NCBI GenBank assembly: GCA_002105175.1
Contig: MCGE01000017.1
Location: 744,001 to 808,000, forward strand
DNA: 64,000 nt
DNA from: Absidia repens
Taxonomy: Eukaryota > Mucoromycota > Mucoromycetes > Mucorales > Cunninghamellaceae
Reading direction: 5' to 3'
Under the pieces are notes generated by a model that was not told the DNA's origin, did not search any database, and saw only the letters and a list, made by a program, of their open reading frames with translations. Positions 25,288 through 35,926 of this stretch are shown here, in pieces (position 1 is the first letter of the stretch; every line of letters begins with the position of its first letter). The translations under genes were made by a program, and so were the position numbers.

Positions 25288-25823
25288 GCTGAATACGATA
25301 CCGGTGCAAAATATGCGACAAACAAGTAGAAGATGCGCAACATATGATCATCGAATGCCCCCTCAAAAAATCATATTGGAACGCAGCCAAGACAATCGTA
25401 AAACTTGATTTCAACATAACAGACCTCTGGGATATCCTCACATTCCGAAAAACCATTGAAAAAGAAGCCATGATACATGTTAGTGACATCCTGCTAGTAC
25501 TATGGATACATCACTGGCACTGCTATATTAAAGAAGAACTATGGAACACGACACATGCCATCCGTCGTTTCCGTAAACAATTATGGAACAAAGGCGAAAA
25601 CTTTCATGGACAGGAAATAACAACAATGTACGAGGAATATCTTGCCAAACACATGGATCAAGATCAAGACCCCAATTTGGTGGAATAAATATAGGTTAGA
25701 AATTATTTATAGTTGACTATTTTAGAATTATGCCCTTGACAAATCAAGATTGAAGCTCACTCACGGGCCTTCAATCTAATAAAATCCTATTAAAAACAAA
25801 AAAAAAAAAAGCTGAATACGATA
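25288..25823 (+). mobile_element. 5'-truncated LINE (non-LTR retrotransposon) insertion with target-site duplication
   Basis: The 13-mer GCTGAATACGATA occurs at 25288-25300 and again at 25811-25823, bracketing a 510-bp insert. The insert opens directly in a coding frame and encodes the C-terminal end of a reverse-transcriptase polyprotein. A short untranslated tail with AATAAA near 25778 follows, ending in a poly(A) tract at about 25797-25810. Flanking duplication, poly(A) end and heavy 5' truncation are the classic products of target-primed reverse transcription. The insert is in sense orientation on the plus strand and sits in the upstream region of the minus-strand acidic-repeat gene. Confidence 0.88.
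25302..25688 (+). pseudogene. LINE polyprotein fragment, zf-RVT C-terminus
   Basis: Frame open from the 5' truncation point to a TAA at 25686. It begins RCKICDKQVEDAQHMIIECP, a C-x2-C-x8-H-x4-C zinc knuckle as in the zf-RVT domain at the end of LINE reverse transcriptases. A Trp-rich helical region follows (LLVLWIHHWHCYIKEELW, then RRFRKQLWNKGE). Reverse-transcriptase and endonuclease domains are absent, so the copy cannot be autonomous. The remaining frame has no stops, suggesting a fairly recent insertion. Confidence 0.8.
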
Positions 25824-26890
25824 TCATACAGTAGCTTGATAATTGAAACTATATCCATCTTTCCACTGACTACAATAAAAATTTGATGTCTTAATTCTCG
25901 AACCACTAACAGAAATATTCCAAATACCCAAATTGAAATATCAGTCATCCAACTATTATAATTGGTCAAGCATGATATTACTTATGTTAAATTGTAAGTA
26001 TGTGTCTTATTCCTGAAACTATATTCCCAGTTCAATGTCTCCTAATAACAAATAAGATCCAATCATAACAATGAGGTAATTTTTTGTTTTACTGTTGACT
26101 TCAAGCGAAGTTGTTCACGGTGCAACTCCAATAAAATATTTAGTTTTATCAAAGGTAAATTAAAAAGAAAATACCGTGAACTGCTTTACCTGTTCATCAA
26201 GATGTTACACGTTGAACTTCACAAAAATTGAAGGGACCTTTAGCATGAAAACACCTGACATTTTCAACGATCTGTAACAACAAAGCTCCTTGTCGTCAAC
26301 ACACAGCAGAATCCTTTTCCCAACGAAGGTCGATCCTTTTATATATATTGTACAGTACATAAACTTGACTTTTTGAATTTTAATGGGTCAAGCATGTAAC
26401 AGATTGAACTCTGAACACTAATAATATGAAATATAATTATCGTTCTCACTTTTTACGCTCTAGAAGAGCGGCTGTATTTATAGCTTAATTGTTGGCAACT
26501 ATATGATATAAACTCATTATCATGATTCCATTGCTTGGCAACCTTTTGCAAAGGCAGCAGAGCCTAAATACCAATAAGTGATTTATGATTTTAAAAGAAG
26601 GGGCATTGCAACTATAAGGTTTGAATGTTGTTGTTTCATCATTCACCTAAGAATTATTCCAGTGCTGATAACTTTTTTAGCCCGAGATTTATGATGAAGA
26701 CCTTAAAGTAGTGCACAGCCTTCAAACTTGGCAGTTATAAAAATTCCCTTTTTTTTTTTTTTTTTTTTTTTTGTTTCTTTGTTTTTGGTATCCCTATTTC
26801 CCTTTCCTTTTACTTTTTACTTTTTTAAAAACCCCTATATTCCTCTTTTTGTTATCATTATTATTACTGATTCAAGAAAATCTATCCAAC
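25824..26890. other. Spacer between LINE and DDHD pseudogene
   Basis: Low-complexity A+T-rich DNA with a T-run at about 26751-26772. Inverted arms GTTCACGGT (about 26110) and ACCGTGAAC (about 26174) could form a weak hairpin. It includes the former promoter of the DDHD pseudogene; no intact gene. Confidence 0.35.
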
Positions 26891-26894
26891 ATGT

Positions 26895-29198
26895 TTTTTG
26901 AATCGACATTCCTACCTTCAACTGAGGACTAGGTAATGAAAAAACAAAGGCGAGAGGCGAGCTGAAATGATTGTTGTCTTACCTATAATTCCTATAGATG
27001 ACTCTACAATATCGGATATTCTATATCCAGTTGAAGAAGTACTCTTTCCTGCCTTGGATGTCACTGAAGAAACACCAGTTAACCATTTGGTCTTCATCAT
27101 TCACGTAAAGTTTCATATTTATCTTGAAGAGCTATGACCTCTCTCAGACGTACTAACCTTTATCTTTACTACTTCTACAACTACTAGAGTGTTGGACAGG
27201 TAAAGACTGGGTGGTGTTCTTGTTTGGGATACTTTATCGCACCAAAGAAAACATAGCTCTATACAAGAAGAATCGGATTATGGCAAATTGTATATCATTT
27301 ACAGCAAACTGGACTTCAAACCACACTACATTTTCTCTATATGGGCTCTCCTATTGCAGCTGTTTTGACTATTTGAAACCAATCATCTACTACATATCAC
27401 CCTGATGATGGCACTATCTTCGAAAGCATGTTTCACCTATTTGACCCATTGGTAAGTTAAACTCAAATTAAAATAAATCATATTGTTAATCACCTCAGTA
27501 TTATATTTCCAGATGTATTGCATGGAGCCTTTGTTTGACGGCTACTATACTTACCAACCAGCTACTCTTGTCGAGCGGTCTGCACTTATTGGGCTGGCGT
27601 TTTCATTTCCATCTCTACCCTCACTCTCAGGCATCGATTTATTGTCATTCTTTTCTTGGAAGCTGACATCTGTCGGAAAATGCGGCATTATGGATCCTAG
27701 TACAACTTCTACCAACGACAATAAAACCATATCTACCACAAACGACAACAAAAGTACGGTGGCATATTACACCTCTTTTACGATGAACGGAAAACAGTCA
27801 TCGAGAAGCACAAGGCCAATCCATCACAGCTCCAACAACTAACTATATGCAACAAACGCACCATCACAATGCATCTGCAACATTTATGGAAAATGGCGCC
27901 CTCCGGGAAAAAGGCATTATGTACAAGTTTTTGAAGTATTTCGGGAATCAGCGAATTCAAGATGATACGTATAGCAACATTCTACCACTGAGGATAAACA
28001 CACCAAAAATACCGCCACCAAAGCTTCATTTACACCTGACATCGATGAACTCCCATCACATCAAATGTTCACACCAAATAAAGCTGCACACAGTACCGTC
28101 ACATGGGACCCACTTCACGAACAACGACATGCCGGCCTATCAACCGATGGAAAATCACAGGGACCATTCTGGAAGACCCTTATGGAGATATCCGAACAGA
28201 AAAAAGAAGGAAATGACCACAGCGACATCGACAGCGACAGTAACAGTAATGATGACGAAACTATTAAACATTTATCTCGATCAGTATCATTCATGGCACC
28301 TTCATCAGCGGCATCATCATCCACTACAATTATTTCTGGTCGGAATTCTTTACAACAATCCAAAACGTATTGCATTGAAGTGTCTCCAGGTGATGATGGG
28401 GAGTCAATACCAAATTGGGAACTTGGCATGGATACAACAAAAAACCAGCAACAGCCATTTGGTGCATACCAATTCGTTTGAAAACGACAGCAACAAAACA
28501 GAAAATCCATCATCCACTCAGCTTCGACAACATACCATCGTATTGGACATTGACACTGTGGGAATGAAAGTAATTGAACGTGCACAAATCAACTTTTCTC
28601 GGCATAGCAACATCAATCTACAACGACGACAGGATATTTACAAAATTTTGGACTTGAACTCAAAGCATCAATCAGCAGCTTTTCTCAATATAGACGACCA
28701 AGTATCAAGGCAAAGGATGGTAGACAATATGACAACCGATGAACATGTGGAAAAATACAAACGTCTCAGCAGCAGCAGCAGCAGTAGCAGCAATACCGGC
28801 AAACTCAACTTTTATGGAAACAGAAAATACCAAAATGGATCAGCCTTATGAAATGGAAGCCGAAAAACTGACCGCTCCTTCTACCTCGAATAATAGCAAT
28901 ATCAACTATCATACTCGGGCTCAACAGTGTGCATTGAAACGCTTGTTAGGACACCGGCATATGGATTTTGCACTTCAACTGGATGGATTGATGAGCATGA
29001 TTGCTAGTGATACCTTGTTGGATTACATGCGCATTTTTTTTATTGGACAGGCAAGGATTTGATGGTAAGGATGACTTCTTCATACACACGCACACGGGGG
29101 ATGGTACATGTCTGAATATGGGTTTAAAAATTATCATTAACATCTTATATATATATATTTATTGGCAGTGGCACATTCTACAAGCTTTAGAAAAATAA
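26895..29198 (+). pseudogene. DDHD-domain phospholipase A1-like pseudogene
   Basis: Remains of a DDHD-family (PA-PLA1-like) lipase, scattered over frames. An exon-like block at 26998-27104 reads VLFPALDVTEE then PVNHLVFIIH, matching the beta-strand before the lipase HGIG box; the Gly and the nucleophile (G-x-S-x-G) region are missing. At about 27320-27450 the pieces MGSPIAAVLTI and YHPDDGTIFESMFHLFDPL match the strand, acidic loop and FHxFDP block of the DDHD domain, with an in-frame TGA between them. MEPLFDGYYTYQPATLVERS follows after a splice. The C-terminal blocks MDFALQLDGLMSMIAS, YLVGLHAHFFYWTGKDLM and, after an intron, WHILQALEK-stop occur in two frames one base apart. Further frame changes fall near 28470 and in a CAG run near 28768-28790. 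Losses of core catalytic sequence plus frameshifts make it non-functional. The true 5' end is uncertain. Confidence 0.72.
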
Positions 29199-29341
29199 AT
29201 GACAATGAAGACGATGGACAATTAATACGAAAGGCTTTAGCAGGATGGAGGACAAAGGGATGGACCGATGGGATTAGTATAGAATTAGATGGGATATATT
29301 TATTGTTTTATGATTTTTTTTTTTATTACTATAGCTACTCA

Positions 29342-29373
<32 letters not shown>

Positions 29374-29437
29374 TAAAAAAAAAAATAGAAAAACATTCAC
29401 GCAAATTGATGGGTATTCATTGGGATAAGGATGGTGA

Positions 29438-30864
29438 TCAACAGTACCAGACTGTGCTATCCATGATGGGGGCAGTGGGGTTTTGAGGATCAAAGGAAAT
29501 CAAATCATCCATGGTAAGATTGTTGTAGAGGTCCATGATATGACAGGCGTTGGCAGGGGCTTGCTGGGGTAGTGTAGAGCAAGAGGAAGAGGAGAGTGGA
29601 TAGGAAGAAGGGGTATGGTTCAACGTAGTTGAAGCCGGTGTATGTGGGTAGGATGGCAAAGGATAGGACTGATTTTGTGTGGTATCATCATTCATGGGGT
29701 AGCTTGATGAAGAAAGCAAACGAGGATGACCATGATCATCACTTGTGTAATCAGGGGTGATCAGCGGAGAAGGATGTTGGGATACAAATGATTGGGGTGG
29801 GGGAGGGTTATTGGTTTGTTGGTGAAAATTTGAATATACAGGATATGGGGAATGGTCATACTGATGTTTCCGAGGAGGAGGTGGAAGGGAATGGGTTTGA
29901 TCAGAAAAGAGAAGCTGGCTGGCTATGTTATTTTGATTAGTAGGTGATATCCAATCTGCCAAGGTGTTACAAGAAAAAGGGTCTAGGGTTGGGAATAAAT
30001 CATGTTGGGACATAGACTGTGCTGCAAGAGCAGAATCGGGTGGCGGATAGCTAGTAGACGGATGATGTGTCGAATTGTTGTTTGTAATTTTTGCTGAAAA
30101 TAGATGAGTTGAAGGCAAGGAGGATGATGATGATGGTGAAGATGAAGAGGATGCAGACGATAGAGACGATACAGAAGACGACGATAAAGATATCGGGGTC
30201 TTAATTTTAGCAGGAGACGGAGTGTGAATTTGTTCGCATTGTTTTAATTTTTTACGGTTGTCGTTTTGGTGAGAAGCAGAATCATGTGGGAGTGCTCGTT
30301 TTGTCTTCGTTTTTCTTGCTTGTTTCTGCTCCTTATTCAAACGAGTCTGTGTAGCCGTTCGGCGTAATTCCATACCAGTATGGTTGAATGGCTGTTCCAT
30401 GGTCGTTCCAGAAACAGTAGTATAGGAGTTTTGATATGCTGGCGTATAATGAGTGGGGGTGGCTTTATTCATTTGGAGGGATAAGAAAAAATTGCGTTGA
30501 GAGTCAAGGTCCGCCTCAATTTGCTGTATTTTGATTTCCAGTTGAGATAAGTTATCTATGAATGGGTCTACGCTCGTTGATTGAGTGTTTCGAGATCGTC
30601 TGTTGCTTGGATAGGCACATAGTATACCACCTTGAGTACATCTGGTGCAATTGGGATGCTCACCATCACACCGAACCTGAAAATATAAAAACATTAAAAC
30701 CCCGGTCCTATTTTGCATTAATTTCGACTTACTTTTTTGTGGTGGCATCTAATGCAAGCAATGGGAGCTCGAGGTCGTTTCATGGATGAATGCATTCTTG
30801 TAATGGCATTCCCATTATTATCGACTCGAGTGGAAAGTGAATGACTGTTCTTTGTATTGACCAT
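29438..30864 (-). CDS. Zn(II)2Cys6 binuclear-cluster transcription factor
   Basis: Fungal Gal4-type DNA-binding regulator acting in the nucleus. Two exons (30733-30864, 29438-30676) give 456 residues. The cluster lies near residues 36-62: ACIRCHHKKVRCDGEHPNCT continuing into RCTQGGILC. This is C-x2-C-x6-C-x6-C-x2-C-x6-C with all six Cys present, and it is split by the intron. A short helical linker (FIDNLSQLEIKIQQIEADLD) could be the dimerisation coil. The remainder is Ser/Pro/Gln/His-rich, as in activation regions, and no fungal-specific TF middle homology domain is evident. The start at 30864 gives a continuous exon; an internal Met at MHSSMKRPRAP is an alternative. Targets cannot be deduced. 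A possible antisense frame over its 3' end is a shadow. Confidence 0.85.
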
Positions 30865-31135
30865 GATTATTATTGAGAAATAATGAAATTATTGTGAATA
30901 AAGAAAAAGAAAAGGAAATCACAAAAAAAAAAAAAAAAAACAGATGTTTTATTCTCTTCTTCTGGGTTGTGAATATTTCAAATGGAAAAAGTAAATTGAT
31001 CATATGAATGACAAGAACAACGATGTCAAAATGCATAAATCGTTGTTTCAAAAAATAACATATAGAAAAATGCTCCTTATTTCTATTTAAAGATGCCCCT
31101 TGATTACCAATGATAGTACGTTCATAAATAATATA

Positions 31136-31200
<65 letters not shown>

Positions 31201-31784
31201 GAGAACTACGCCATCATTATCAGTATAACTTTCCTAATAACTAACGAGTGTCACCAATGATGGAGGTATTTTCTAGCCTATAGTTCACTTGCATTGCGTT
31301 ATATTGAATAAACTAGGTCTATATCGTGTCTTTAGAATGGAACACAATAATAGCTGTATAATCATTGCTTTAGTTGTAAAGTCAATCTAGTCTGGAGTCA
31401 GTGATCACCTGTCAAAAAGGGTCCCACCAAGGGCTAACCAGGCGGAACTTTAATTTTTATTTGAGGACGAAATAGGGCTGTCAGAAGATATTTATCGTTG
31501 GCTTCAAGCTCATGCATGAGTCCAATTGTTTCACTGTGAAAAATGGATGACAATAATATAGCGCAAACTAAATTTAAAATTATATAAGACTGATTGCGTG
31601 GTTTGCATTGATTACTTTAGACCAGCTAAATAAAAAATCCCCTTTTCCCCGTCAAATTAATCGAAAACGTTACACAACTGTGTGAATTATATAAAAATCA
31701 CCCATTTTTCTCACCTTGCCCATATCTTTTTTTTTTTATTTTTATTTTTATTTTTATCATTTCTCATTACTATAATCAAGAATC
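30865..31784. other. Divergent intergenic region with a 62-nt T homopolymer
   Basis: Lies between the divergently oriented Zn2Cys6 factor and PEBP genes. It contains an uninterrupted T-run at about 31138-31199 and a likely TATA element for PEBP (TATATAAAAAT near 31688, about 95 bp before the ATG). No gene was seen. Confidence 0.5.
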
Positions 31785-32713
31785 ATGCCACTGGTAACAA
31801 CAAACGATATGAATGTGATCAATTTATTGAAAACAGATGAAATTATTCCTGATGGTAAAGTTGGTCAACAATCCCCTATAGTTAATCAGAGAGATATGAT
31901 GGTAAAATAGCTCTCTCTCACATGCTTTTTTTTTTTTTTTTTTTTTTTTTACGCTTCCCATCATCGTTATCCTCGACTTGTCCGGACAATATGCACATCA
32001 TGCGTTTCATTGTCGATGTGTCATAGTTTTTTTGGAAGATGATTTTTCGTCATTATCACCATCACCCTTATTAAAAATCGATTATCCCAATGGAAATGAA
32101 GTTCTTTTTGGAAACTCTTTATCTCCATTGGATACTAAGCCATTCCCTGAAGTGAATTTTATTTTATCACCTGATGACGGTCATGACGATGATACAGTGG
32201 CTCATTATACTTTGATTATGGTAAAAATTAAACTCCATGGTGAATCATATGTATTCATTTTTTTTTTTTTTTTTTTTTCGATTTAGGCTGATCCAGATGC
32301 TCCTTCGAGACAAGATCGAAAATTTGGCTACTGGAGGCATTGGTTGGTGACAAATGTGGTATGTAGCGGCGTTTAAACAAGACTAACTAAACATTTTGAA
32401 GTTACATTTGACCGAATTAATGCATTCCGTTTAACAGGTCCCTACAGTTGATACTACCACTAATGCTGCTACCCTTACTATCCGTGCCGGTCAAGATGAA
32501 CAACACACGCCATATATTGGTCCTGGTCCTGGCCCTGGCACTGGCATACATCGCTATCTTTTCCTTCTTTACAGACAAAAACAAAAACAAGCTTTCCCAT
32601 CTATGAGTCATTTGGAAAAATCAGACCGCCGTCATTTTGATTTCAAAGACTTTGCAAAAGACCATCAACTTGATCTAGTTGCCTTCAACTATTTCCTTTG
32701 CTCATCTGAATGA
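31785..32713 (+). CDS. Phosphatidylethanolamine-binding protein (PEBP / Tfs1-like)
   Basis: Small cytosolic PEBP-family protein; relatives inhibit carboxypeptidase Y (yeast Tfs1) or modulate kinases (RKIP). Four exons (31785-31854, 32039-32220, 32287-32358, 32438-32713) give 199 residues. Ligand-pocket motifs are present: DEIIPD near the N-terminus, KIDYPNGNEV, YTLIMADPDAPSRQD (the DPDxP motif), RHWLVTN and GIHRYLFLLYRQ (the GxHR motif). The pocket Asp and His look intact. No signal peptide is visible, so it is probably cytosolic. Introns 1 and 2 contain T-runs of 18-25 nt. A Gly-Pro repeat loop (GPGPGPGTG) precedes GIHR. The precise partner is unknown. Confidence 0.93.
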
Positions 32714-33017
32714 TACATGCTGCACTTCCTTTACTCTTTTCTAATACTAAGTCAAATCAAGTCATTCGTTCTTCGAATAATAAAATCATTTGTTTATTAA
32801 AAAAATGAGAGATAGGAGAGGAGAGGAAAGGGGATAGATAAAAGACTAAATCAATTTACAAGAGGGAAATGAAGATAATGTGGGTGATTCAATAAAAAAA
32901 AGAATATATACGGTAATAAAGCAATACAAAATAAGTGTGGGTCGAGTGATTGGGGGGGGAGGGGGGGGGAGTCAAATAAAGCTAAGGGAAATAAATAAAA
33001 TAAGCATAGAAACACCA

Positions 33018-33558
33018 TTAGAAACCGTGGACCTTGATGTTCGCTTTCTTTGCAATGCCTTCCTTGACCAAAAATTCAGCAATTTTCAAACGTTGATCGC
33101 CAGAGAGTTGCAAGATTTCACCAAGTTCTTCATCGTCAACCACAGTTCCGTTACAAGCAAATTCCTTTTTGAATACTTTCAAGATTTTCTTGGCATCATA
33201 ATCTGTGGGGAGTCCTTGAAGGGTCGTCAAAGTCTTTCTGCCGTTTCTTTGTTGAATACGCAAATCTACCAAAATAAAAAGTGTACCAAAATCAGCCCAC
33301 GATGAAATCATCTTCACTTTGTTTCATTAAAATGTGTGGTAAAAAAAACAAAAACGTACGGAGATAATTGGTAGTTTTGGGTGAGTTTTCTTCTTCAACG
33401 TCAGCAAAAGGATCTAATACAAATGCAAATATGTGGTAAGCCAATCGTTCGATTTTTGTAAGAAAAAGAAATGACATCTAAAATAGATAGACTGTCAAAG
33501 ATGTATCTGATAATAGGTAATTACCAAAAGGGACGTTGAGTTCTTCAATGTTGGACAT
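33018..33558 (-). CDS. SUI1: Translation initiation factor eIF1 (SUI1)
   Basis: eIF1 binds the 40S subunit near the P site and enforces start-codon selection. Three exons (33525-33558, 33360-33413, 33018-33265) give 111 residues, the usual eIF1 size. The N-terminal DPFADVEEE tail is followed by the SUI1 core: HLRIQQRNGRKTLTTLQGLP, KKILKVFKKEFACNGTVVDD, GEILQLSGDQR and the terminal IKVHGF. All highly conserved blocks are present. The start reads MSNIEELNVPF. Upstream, a TATA element (TATAAAAGG, 33625-33633) and a CCAAT box (about 33685-33693) are visible, and copy D of the dispersed repeat begins about 160 bp before the ATG. Assignment is close to certain. Confidence 0.97.
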
Positions 33559-33624
33559 AAAAATAAGTTGGATTTGAGAAGAAATATTACGAAGAAAAGA
33601 TAAAAGGCAAAAGAGAAAAGAGAG

Positions 33625-33741
33625 CCTTTTATATTCAGAAAAAAATCCAAGTGACGACAGTGCCGCAGGTGGCTTGAAGCATTTTCATTGGTCAAATGTT
33701 TTGTTAGATCCACCATTAAAATATTTTACATCCCGCCCACG
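33625..33741 (-). promoter_or_regulatory. eIF1 core promoter: TATA, CCAAT, and repeat-derived E-box/GC-box
   Basis: Reading the minus strand toward the gene, CACGTGGGCGGGA (end of repeat copy D, about 33730-33742) is followed by GACCAATGA (about 33685-33693) and TATAAAAGG (33625-33633). The TATA lies 67 bp before the ATG. TATA and CCAAT calls rest on consensus match only. Function of the repeat-derived box is inferred. Confidence 0.45.
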
Positions 33742-34775
33742 TGAAATATTTATTTTTTTCTCTCCACTTTTTTTTTTTTTTTTTTTTTGGCGCTCTTTCG
33801 TTTAGATTATTTTCTTTTCCCTTCATTTTTTCTTCACCATTCAGCTTCTATGGGGCTATGTTGGACTTGGAATAGTATCAGGACTAGTTTAGAGGGGGTT
33901 TCAGCTCAGGGATTACAAGATGCATGGGGAAACCCTTTCATTTTGGATCCAGGATTTGGGACCATCGTTAGTTGACTTTTTTAAGTCTTCATTAGCTTGG
34001 TTTGTCCATAATTTGTATCAATATCTGAATAAAATATGTTTATTTTTCCTCATCTTAATGAAATAAGTGTCCCGTTAGTCTCTCTCATGTCTTGTACAAT
34101 AGATTTCTTATGAATCTCGGATCTATGTCTAACTTTTTGGAACCACCATTAGCTTAGTTTAGTGTCAGTTTGTCATAGTTTGTATCTACATCTCAATAAA
34201 ATATCCCCTTTTTAACATCTTCACTAAAATATGTCTCATTAGTTAGCCTCAATAATCTGTTTTATGTCTTGTACATGAGATCCCTTTGTACTTTCACTTT
34301 TGAGATCAGTGTGGACCGTTGTTTTATTTCACTAGAACGTATACCCGCAAGGCCCTTCTCATGCCTCGCACTTTAGATTAGATCTCTTTTTACAGTCTCT
34401 GCTTTATAATAGTGCTTATCATTCTTCCTGTTCCCCTTCTAGTCTCCCTCATGCTATGCTCATTAAATCCTTTGTTATAATGAGCCTCTCGTTTTGCATC
34501 TTGCATTTACCAATATGCTTCAAATAAATATGTCCTTTATATTAACCATTCTCTGACTCATTAGATAGTATTGATGTGATTACTATGTCTCGTTTATGAG
34601 TGTTCTATCATACACTGAGTTTTTAGTCCCCGCCTCCTATGATTATTTCCCCAGGGTCCTATGACCGATCGACAGGTTTAGTCACCTAATATAAAGCGTA
34701 GCCTCATTCCTAATTACCCGATTGTATTAATTAACCTAGACCACGCAATGAGTGTAGTCACCTCTATGCTGTAAT
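33719..34775 (-). repeat. Dispersed repeat family, copy D (longest)
   Basis: Inverted copy about 1.05 kb long. The signature end reads TCCCGCCCACGTG at 33730-33742 and the conserved core is at 33875-33945. It contains at least four degenerate internal units, recognised by TCTCTCATGTCTTGTACAAT (34080), TTTATGTCTTGTACATGAGA (34262), TTCTCATGCCTCGCACTTTA (34355) and GTCTCCCTCATGCTATG (34442). Similarity to copy B continues to about 34775. A 38-nt T-run at 35030-35067 lies further out and may or may not belong. No coding capacity. Confidence 0.8.
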
Positions 34776-35024
34776 GCATTTTCCCCTCCTTCCTGGCTGT
34801 CACACTGCTAGCCTCTTTGAGTTATCTTTCAATGACCGCTCTATAACACGTAGTTAATGCACCGAACAGACTTTCCATCTTTACAAGCCATTCCCTGAAC
34901 GACTGATTTAATAGATACAGGATACTTTATATAAATGGTGTCGCTATTTTCTTTCAACATTCATATCAATTAACCAATACTCTGCTGCTAGAGTACCCTC
35001 CAGATTGGCATGCTCTATATACCC

Positions 35025-35068
<44 letters not shown>

Positions 35069-35416
35069 AATACGTGAAATATATATATATATATAAACTA
35101 CAAACTCAACCAGATAAGCTCTACGGAACGCCCACTAAGATGTAAAATGGCAGATCTATCTTATTCTATAAAAATCCACCGTTCAACGACCTCCCTCCCT
35201 GACATCCAACATATCCATTTTTTAGAAAGTGTGACTATATTCGAATCCCGCAGATTTTTTTTTTGTTTCTGAGAACATAAAAAATTGCATAATGAAAAAA
35301 AAAAAAAAAAAAAAAAAGATTATGATATCTGGAAAATGAGGGCTTGTCAATGGCAATCATTTTATTTTGTCTGTTTGAAGTAGAGTAAATATTACTCATG
35401 TATATTTGGTTCAAAT
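34776..35416. other. Spacer with long T-run
   Basis: Unassigned A+T-rich sequence containing a 38-nt T-run (about 35030-35067), a short (TA)n tract at 35081-35094 and an A-run at about 35295-35317. No gene seen. A GTTCGAATCC-like string near 35239 has no tRNA fold around it. Confidence 0.35.
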
Positions 35417-35638
35417 TCATGATACACATTCCTCCACAACTCTTGTCCAAGAGCCATCCTTCCCCTTTGACCAATTCAACCTCCTGGTAGTCTCCTTATG
35501 CCGCATTGCACTTATCCCATTGAAACTGACCAATCCCATGTCACTGTATTCATCCCACTGGAAGATAGACCCACCACAAACAACCCCAAATTCTTCCTCA
35601 TGACTCACGAAGCATTTAAAACCCATATTCATCCTCAC
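35417..35638 (-). CDS. Small hypothetical protein, uncertain
   Basis: A 73-residue frame on the minus strand with coding-like composition (three Trp, mixed charge; FQWDEYSDMGLVSFNG near the middle). I do not recognise a family, and there is no signal peptide or TM segment. Upstream stops prevent extension unless an acceptor just before the Met is used, so it could also be a terminal exon or a relic. The opposite strand also has an open frame, which weakens the case. Confidence 0.2.
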   Translation of the reverse strand: MRMNMGFKCFVSHEEEFGVVCGGSIFQWDEYSDMGLVSFNGISAMRHKETTRRLNWSKGKDGSWTRVVEECVS

Positions 35639-35926
35639 TACCTATTTCCCCACCATAAAATACACAAAAACATAAAGTATAAGTCAACATTTCAATAATA
35701 AAGTCTATGTAATTTGATATTCTGCATGATATATGTTTGTGTTTATTTAAAAAAAATATATGTGACGAGTATAATGCCCCAGGGTAGAATGGTAAATAAA
35801 AGGTACAGAAGAAATATAAAAAAAAAGGCAGGGGATAAGTAAAAGGTGTGTGTAAATAAAGATTGTGAGCGCGAATGTGAGTGTGATTGTGGAAGTGAGT
35901 GTGTGGCATGGAAGGGGAGATAATTA

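Noticed and set aside
27847..28851. A 334-codon plus-strand frame that could be one intact gene.
   Set aside because: Its first half is His/Asn-rich out-of-frame reading of the DDHD pseudogene; only the later part resembles the parent protein.
29030..29130. A GC-AG type donor (GGACAG/GCAAGG) that would join in the MRIFFIGQ frame.
   Set aside because: The alternative frame reads AHFFYWTGKDLM to a standard GTAAGG donor and matches the DDHD C-terminus, so the GC donor is unnecessary.
31130..31565. Possible target-site duplication (AATAATATA) around the 62-nt T-run, suggesting a retro-insertion.
   Set aside because: Nine A/T-only bases are expected by chance in this DNA, and no recognisable element body lies between.
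35225..35256. TTCGAATCCCGCAG followed by T-run, like a tRNA T-loop and terminator.
   Set aside because: No complementary T-stem, anticodon arm or acceptor partner exists in the preceding 80 bp.
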